Positions 27,906 to 32,404 of a stretch of DNA of 32,404 nucleotides are shown piece by piece. Source of the DNA: Chara braunii. Its lineage: Eukaryota > Streptophyta > Charophyceae > Charales > Characeae. A model generated the notes under the pieces. That model was not told where the DNA came from and made no database searches. It saw only the letters and a list, made by a program, of their open reading frames with translations. The stretch's first letter is position 1. Every line of letters begins with the position of its first letter. The position numbers and the translations under genes are program-made. The stretch is from positions 1,272,387-1,304,790 of the forward strand of contig BFEA01000159.1 in NCBI GenBank assembly GCA_003427395.1, written 5' to 3'.

Positions 27906-28050
27906 GGCGCGAAAAATTGCTCGCCTTCATAAATCCCCTCGAAGGGGTTAATGTGGGTTGCCGGCGGTAACAACGGCCGTGTCCCTTATTTTCGACAACC
28001 CCCATGAACCCCTTGAAGGGCATTTCAGAGGGCGAGCAATTTCTCGCACC
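27906..28050. other. Second copy of the long hairpin, arms diverged
   Basis: It has the same organisation as 26871-27014, but the two arms agree in only about four of five positions. Its right arm is close to the first copy's right arm (about three differences), whereas its left arm has diverged. Confidence 0.85.
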
Positions 28051-29013
28051 CACAATCATGTCGCAATCAACTCACACTCGAAGCTCCAGGCGCCACGCAA
28101 AGGACGGATAGATTCGCGTCGATCCTCGAAGTCCGCCAGCATCCGAACTTGGTGGATTCGCCTGCATTTGTAACGGGTGGATGGCGTTTGCACAGAAGCA
28201 GGCGTTGCTCGGGCGCACAACATTTTGGGGCGCCGATGAACGAAGATCTACGGCACACCGGAAATGGACCCGGCCAGCGACACCGTCGTCAACCCCAATA
28301 AACCCCTTTCAGGGCAACTTACAAGGCGAGCAATTTTGCGCAATACCATGTCGCCGGCATTGAAGACGGACGGAGAAGTCTAAGCCGTTGAAAACAACGG
28401 TCAGATTCATGCGGCGCCTCGAAGTCCTCCGGGATCCGATTTTGGCTGGTGCTGGAGTAGCAAGGAACCTGTTTTTGCGCGGCCGGTGTCAGTGGAACGG
28501 AGCGTCAGCTGGTGCACACAAGGAATGCTATGCTTAGCCGCACAAAAGGAAGGCTCTGCCGCTCTCGAGCTGTCATTGAACGTCAGCACGCGCAGAGCAA
28601 AGGGCAGCGGTGGATGCACCACCACAAAATCGGGCGCAGCACGACTCCAAACTGACCCCTAGTGCAAGAGTTCATCGAGATCGGACATCCCAACCGCGCA
28701 GACAAGAAAAATGTAGAAACTGATGAAAGACCCCCCCTGCAACCCTTCCAAACCCCGTTTCGGCCAGCCGACAAGGCGACCCCCGATTTGCGCGCCAGTA
28801 ACGTCGACGTGCGAAAGCGCGAACTGGAAACCACGCAGAAACACGAGCATGTGTGCGACAGGAATCCGCACACCGGGACGGTCAAAACCCTCTGGGGGCA
28901 ATAAAGATCGACGGCACACAGACAAGGGACACGGCCGCTATCACCGTCGGCAACCCCCACAAACCCCTCGAAGGGGATCTCAGAAGGTGAGCAATTTTTT
29001 GCACCCACAGTCC

Positions 29014-29171
29014 TCGCGCAATCAACTCACACTTGAAGCTCCAGGCCTCATGCGAGCACTTTTGCGTGCCCGGAGGCCTCTGGTAATCAGAATCGCGCAA
29101 TCAACTCACACTTGAAGCTCCAGGCCTCATGCGAGCACTTTTGCGTGCCCGGAGGCCTCTGGTAATCAGAA
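29014..29171. repeat. Exact 79-bp tandem duplication
   Basis: 29014-29092 and 29093-29171 appear identical base for base (starting TCGCGCAATCAACTCACACT and ending GGTAATCAGAA). The absence of differences implies a very recent event or an assembly artefact. Confidence 0.95.
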
Positions 29172-29530
29172 CGCACTCGACAGTCGTGGCCGTCGAAAAC
29201 GGTGGTTAAATTTACGCGGGACCTCAAAGTCCGCCGGGATCCGAACTTGGCGCTTGCTGGACTGGCCAGGAACCGGTTTGCGCGGGGGACGACGGATATT
29301 TGGATGACCGGTGTGGAATTGCACAGAAGGAACGCTAGGCTTGGCTGGATGTTCAGGGAGGCCCTGCTGCTGCTCACAAGTGTTTGTTCCAACAGAGCAC
29401 GCAAAACAGAAATGGTCGTCGCAGCTGCACCACGTCGGAAATTGGCGCAGCGCGGCCCCCAATAGACCCCCATGGACCCCGATTCTCCTCTTCGACAAAG
29501 CGAGCACTTGCGTCGATCTAGTCGCAAATG

Positions 29531-30098
29531 TTGTCATCCTTAAAGACAATGACTGCAAGCACAAAAAAAAAATGACCACGGCTGGTGGACCCCCGATTAG
29601 TACCGCAGACAAGGGGAGCTCGCAGTCGGGCAATGGCAGGTTCCACAGCCAGGTCCATGGGACCACGTACGGGTACCAACCATGAAGTCCGCCCGGATCC
29701 GAACTTCAGATCGGTTGCCGCGTTCGACCGGGAGCATTAAACACTTTGTTTTTGTTGGTGTCCCGTTGGGAGGACTTTTTTTTTTTGCGGCAACGCCAAC
29801 GAAAGAACAGCCATGCAAACAGGACTCTGAAAAGATCCATGCAAACCGTAAGCGTCTTATTTCAGTGACGCAGTCGAAACAACAATAATCATCCGAGCAG
29901 CCCGCGACTTCGCATGCTTCAGATTGCAAGTCCGCCGCGATCCGAACTTCGTCGCACGCTGAAAACTGGCATGGCGTTATAAACTATCGACCCCACGCCC
30001 GAAAGATGGGAACTGTGTCCCGCAAAATGTAGTCATCAGGGCAACCCGGGATGGCATTGTGACTGCGAACGCGAAACCAACAACCGCGAAAAAAATAG
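29531..30098. other. No gene recognised; contains copies of the GGATCCGAA motif
   Basis: Two copies of the AAGTCCGCC-GGATCCGAACTT motif are at about 29684-29705 and 29926-29947, and a short poly(T) at 29778-29787. Short open frames on both strands have no support. Confidence 0.45.
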
Positions 30099-30099
30099 A

Positions 30100-30243
30100 A
30101 ACTTCGGATCATGACGAACTACAACAATCATGCGCTATTTTCGCACCTGCGCGTGCTCTCCCTGCGGCCGAGCGACTGCAACCGATTGCTGCTTTCGTGA
30201 GAGCACTACGCATGATTGCTGTAGTTCGTCGGGATCCGAACTT
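30100..30243. other. Foldback element or pre-miRNA-like hairpin
   Basis: The left arm 30100-30134 and right arm 30209-30243 are inverted copies with 31 of 35 positions matching. An inner stem GTGCTCTC/GAGAGCAC (30153-30160, 30199-30206) extends the fold. The outer end of the right arm is the GGATCCGAACTT motif that occurs nine times in 26.4-30.2 kb, so this motif probably forms the terminus of a foldback repeat family. Confidence 0.8.
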
Positions 30244-31057
30244 CCCATCTCGCCAGGCAACCACATGCCATGCGCCGTTTTTCATTTGGTTGTTGTTGGT
30301 TTCGAGCTTGCGGTGACAATGGCGACCCCCCTTGCCCGGATGACTGAGATGTTTCCCGGAGGCGGCCGGATTGTTCGTTACTGAACGAGGACATGTTTTC
30401 GTATCGAGGTTGTCGTCACGAAACATGCGGCGCTCACGCCGAAGAAACGCCATCGTCATTGCAGCGGGCGGCGCAGGCGTTCTCCATCGCGCGCACGCAA
30501 CGTGTGCATTCTTCGTTCTGGAGCCCGCGGATGTTGCGCGCACAGTCCTGGCATTTGTCGTGCGGAATGCGATATCGCATCCCTCACGACCAGCGCCAGG
30601 AGCGCACGCTCAACATCCATGGCCTCTATGGTGGATCATGTGCACGTTGTGTGCGCGCGTGGAGACGACAACAACTCTCCCGGGATTGACACAATAGTCT
30701 CTTCGGGGAGGGAGGCTCAAGTGTTGCGGCGAGAACACGAACACGGAACGACGACCCCCTCCTGTTTATGAATACCTTACCTCTCACTGCACGCCACGTG
30801 GACGGCGGACATCCTTTCCACCGTGGCCACCACACGACGCTTAGTACCAACAGCGGTCGCACACAGCCCATGCGTCTCCTTTGTGATAACCAACCTCTAA
30901 TCTCTTTGTTGAGAACAGCAAACGAGCGAGGGAAGTGTTTCGAAGGGGTTTCGTGTTCCGCTGGGAATAGGCGATTTCGTGTTTGCTTTGACCGCGCGGG
31001 AGTGGTTTGCAATGTCCAGCTTGTGATCAACGACAGTTTTTCTTCAATGCCAAGCCA
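30244..31057. other. No gene recognised
   Basis: Mixed sequence with overlapping open frames on both strands. An imperfect hairpin (ATGTTTTCGT/ACGAAACAT) occurs at about 30392-30426. No domain or RNA is recognisable. Confidence 0.4.
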
Positions 31058-31825
31058 AACAAGAGTCATGGGGGCGGTCGCGTGGAACGAATGAGAGAGA
31101 AGCAGAACGGGACATGCAAACCATGTGCCCCGATGTCCCCGTCATCCGTTCCCGCCGTCCCAGCCACTTGCGATACGTGGCATGACATGATGATAATGAT
31201 GACGACGGTGATGAACACGATGATAGTGACGATTACAGTGGTGATGTTGATCTGGGCGACGATGTTGCTAACGATGATGACGATGTTGATGATGATGATG
31301 ATGTCGATGATGATGTTCGTGATGATGATGATTGTGATGACGACGATGATGATGATGACGATGATGACGACGATGATGACGGCGATGATGACGATGTTGA
31401 TGATGGCGATGACAACGGAGAGGACGATGGTGGTGATTTTGATGACGACGACGATGTCGCTGATGATGATGATGTTGTTGATGACGTTGATGATGTTGAT
31501 GATGATGTCGATGATGATGACGATGTTGATGACGTTGACGAGGTTGATGATGATGTTGTTGATGATGATGATGATGATGATGTTGATGAAGATGATGATG
31601 ATCACGATGACAATGATGGTGATGATGATGATGATGATGAAAATGATGACGTTGATGGTGGTGGCGACGATGATGGTGATGATGGGGGCAATGATGATGA
31701 TGATGATGGCAAGCAAGAACCACGGGACCGCTCGAGAGGAAAGAACGAAAGGGAATCAGAAGGGGACACAGAAACCATATGGCCCAATGTCACCGACATC
31801 CTTTCCCTCCGTCCCCGCAACTTGA
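31058..31825. repeat. Direct repeat pair flanking a GAY trinucleotide array
   Basis: 31058-31180 and 31714-31837 are diverged direct copies (both AAGA-YCAYGGG...ACC-TR---CC-AATGTC-CCG...TCC...CCGTCCC). Between them lies the GAY-rich array. Similarity persists in reading frame: one frame gives NEREAERDMQT versus NERESEGDTET. Another gives KPCAPMSPSSVPAVPAT versus KPYGPMSPTSFPSVPAT. The repeat may therefore derive from coding sequence. Confidence 0.75.
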
Positions 31826-32050
31826 AACAGGTGGCGCGACGCGGCCGCTCCCATGGGCCGGCAAACATGCCTGACACGAGGGCAGGCAGAACAACACTTT
31901 ACCTTGAAGAGGGCACAGCGCACACGATGACGCTGCTCTTTGACGGCTCACAGTTCTTCGAGGAGGCGCAGTTCTTCGACGACGGCGAAGCGCACACGAT
32001 GGCGCAACTGTTCGACAAGGGCTCAGCGCAAACGGCGGTGGCCACCTGCT
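31187..32050 (+). other. Open frame with about 175-residue Asp-rich tract (possible exon)
   Basis: The frame reading GAT/GAC as Asp stays open from just after a TGA (31180-31182) to TGA at 32050. It starts HDDNDDDGDEHDDSDDY and contains interspersed Val and Gly. It then gives a basic segment (KQEPRDRSRGKNERES) and peptide repeats (AHTMTLLFDGS, AHTMAQLFDKGS). No ATG lies at its beginning, so it would have to be an internal exon. Because the array is a GAT-type microsatellite, two of three frames are open trivially. The frequent GAT/GAC alternation is compatible with selection on Asp codons but not proof. Confidence 0.3.
31917..32034 (+). repeat. Internal peptide-type repeats
   Basis: GCGCACACGATG-CGC followed by TTYGAC--GGCTCA occurs twice (31918, 31990), and CAGTTCTTCGA-GA-GGC lies between them twice. 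In the Asp-codon frame these read AHTMxxLFDxGS and QFFxx. Serial duplication of a short coding-like segment is likely. Confidence 0.6.
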
Positions 32051-32374
32051 GACGCAGGACGCAGAGACGATATGTCGAAGCGGAGACAACCGGGCCACAA
32101 ACGACAGTTGTCGACGAGAGGAAACCCCTGCGCCCACGCCCGCCGCCACCTGGCGCAACAGCGGAGAAGAAAAGGCGATGGAGGATGTCGTTGACGGGAC
32201 GTCCAGCGCGAATGCGCTCGTCAGGCTCAAGATGCGAAAGGGCTGCCCCAGACCCGAGGCAGCTGAGCGTCAGACTGTCGTCGCACTCCATGGAAAGACC
32301 CGCCTGTGTCCCCCCGCACGACCATAGACCCCGGTCGCCAGCCAGGAGACGCGAATTGCCGCGAACCCCTCCAA

Positions 32375-32404
32375 CCTCCCCTTTCCCCCAGCCCCCCGCC
32401 CCCC
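32375..32404. repeat. C-rich low-complexity end
   Basis: The last 30 bases are almost only C and T with a few G/A, running to the window edge. Confidence 0.9.

Larger units (their letters stand above)
26411..29530. repeat. Higher-order tandem repeat, about 995 bp period
   Basis: Block A (AAGTTCGTCGGGATCCGA... to the CTCACCAT end) recurs at 26411-26715, 27407-27700, 28399-28665 and, more diverged, 29200-29530. The offsets are 996, 992 and 801. Block C (CGACCCCCGATTTGCG...) recurs at 26729, 27834 (short) and 28775. A long hairpin recurs at 26871 and 27906. Block B (GGATAGATT-GCG-CGATCCT) recurs at 27069-27305 and 28107-28340. Block order is constant (A-C-hairpin-B). Minus-strand open frames across these blocks are short and rearranged; I do not call genes here. 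Confidence 0.85.

Noticed and set aside
27031-29666. Minus-strand frames of 90-195 codons in the 995-bp repeat
   Set aside because: The frames change between repeat units and combine unrelated blocks; no conserved domain is visible.
31007-31716. Poly-Met, poly-Ile, poly-His and poly-Ser frames over the GAY array
   Set aside because: All are trivial readings of a trinucleotide repeat on either strand; only the Asp frame shows a substitution pattern worth testing.

Overview
The window reads as repeat-rich nuclear DNA from a plant or streptophyte alga. I see no operons and no intact housekeeping gene, but many decayed Ty3/gypsy (chromovirus-type) retrotransposons, long microsatellites, poly(A)/poly(T) tracts, foldback elements and a gene of a DUF7869-like family. 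One undetermined base (n, 23704) suggests a draft assembly. A charophyte such as Chara is my best guess from the mixture of families, but this is inference with low confidence.

Layout. 1-420: GA/GT microsatellites carrying a duplicated unit. 577-1130: a gypsy pol fragment (+). 1131-2259: no gene seen. 2260-7960: a decayed chromovirus on the minus strand (gag, protease, RT, RNase H, integrase, chromodomain), interrupted at 3213-3998 by a non-autonomous DNA element with inverted termini and a TTAA duplication. 7987-8406: a short segment bounded by two similar hairpins that contains a recognisable type III hammerhead ribozyme on the minus strand. 8683-10200: poly(A) and tandem repeats in GC-rich DNA. 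11165-11535: two tRNA-like (SINE-like) heads. 12102-13155: about eleven hairpins whose 19-nt loop is conserved while the stems change sequence and stay complementary. A hammerhead remnant lies inside this stretch (12931-12997), and a second, related hairpin/tandem family follows (13444-13975). 14171-14268: a tight hairpin cluster. 15066-18377: duplicated non-coding modules, including a 424-bp direct repeat pair and a 538-bp foldback MITE. 18542-21034: a second decayed gypsy element (+). 21241-21970: a seven-copy dispersed degenerate repeat. 22160-26288: two minus-strand genes, an intact 303-codon ORF and a broken gene with a DUF7869-like core. 26411-30245: a higher-order repeat of about 995 bp with long hairpins and a nine-copy GGATCCGAA motif. 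31058-32050: an Asp-codon-rich GAY repeat between direct repeats, followed by peptide-repeat sequence.

How the parts relate. The retroelements are dead and serve as targets for later insertions; for example, removing the TTAA element plus one TTAA rejoins the integrase frame. The most unusual material is structural rather than coding: hammerhead ribozymes, and hairpin families with a conserved loop and covarying stems, which suggest structured RNA or a very small hairpin-type mobile unit. The DUF7869-like gene with its neighbour is the best candidate for an under-described mobile or nuclease system. All domain names come from pattern recognition in the sequence; no database search was run.
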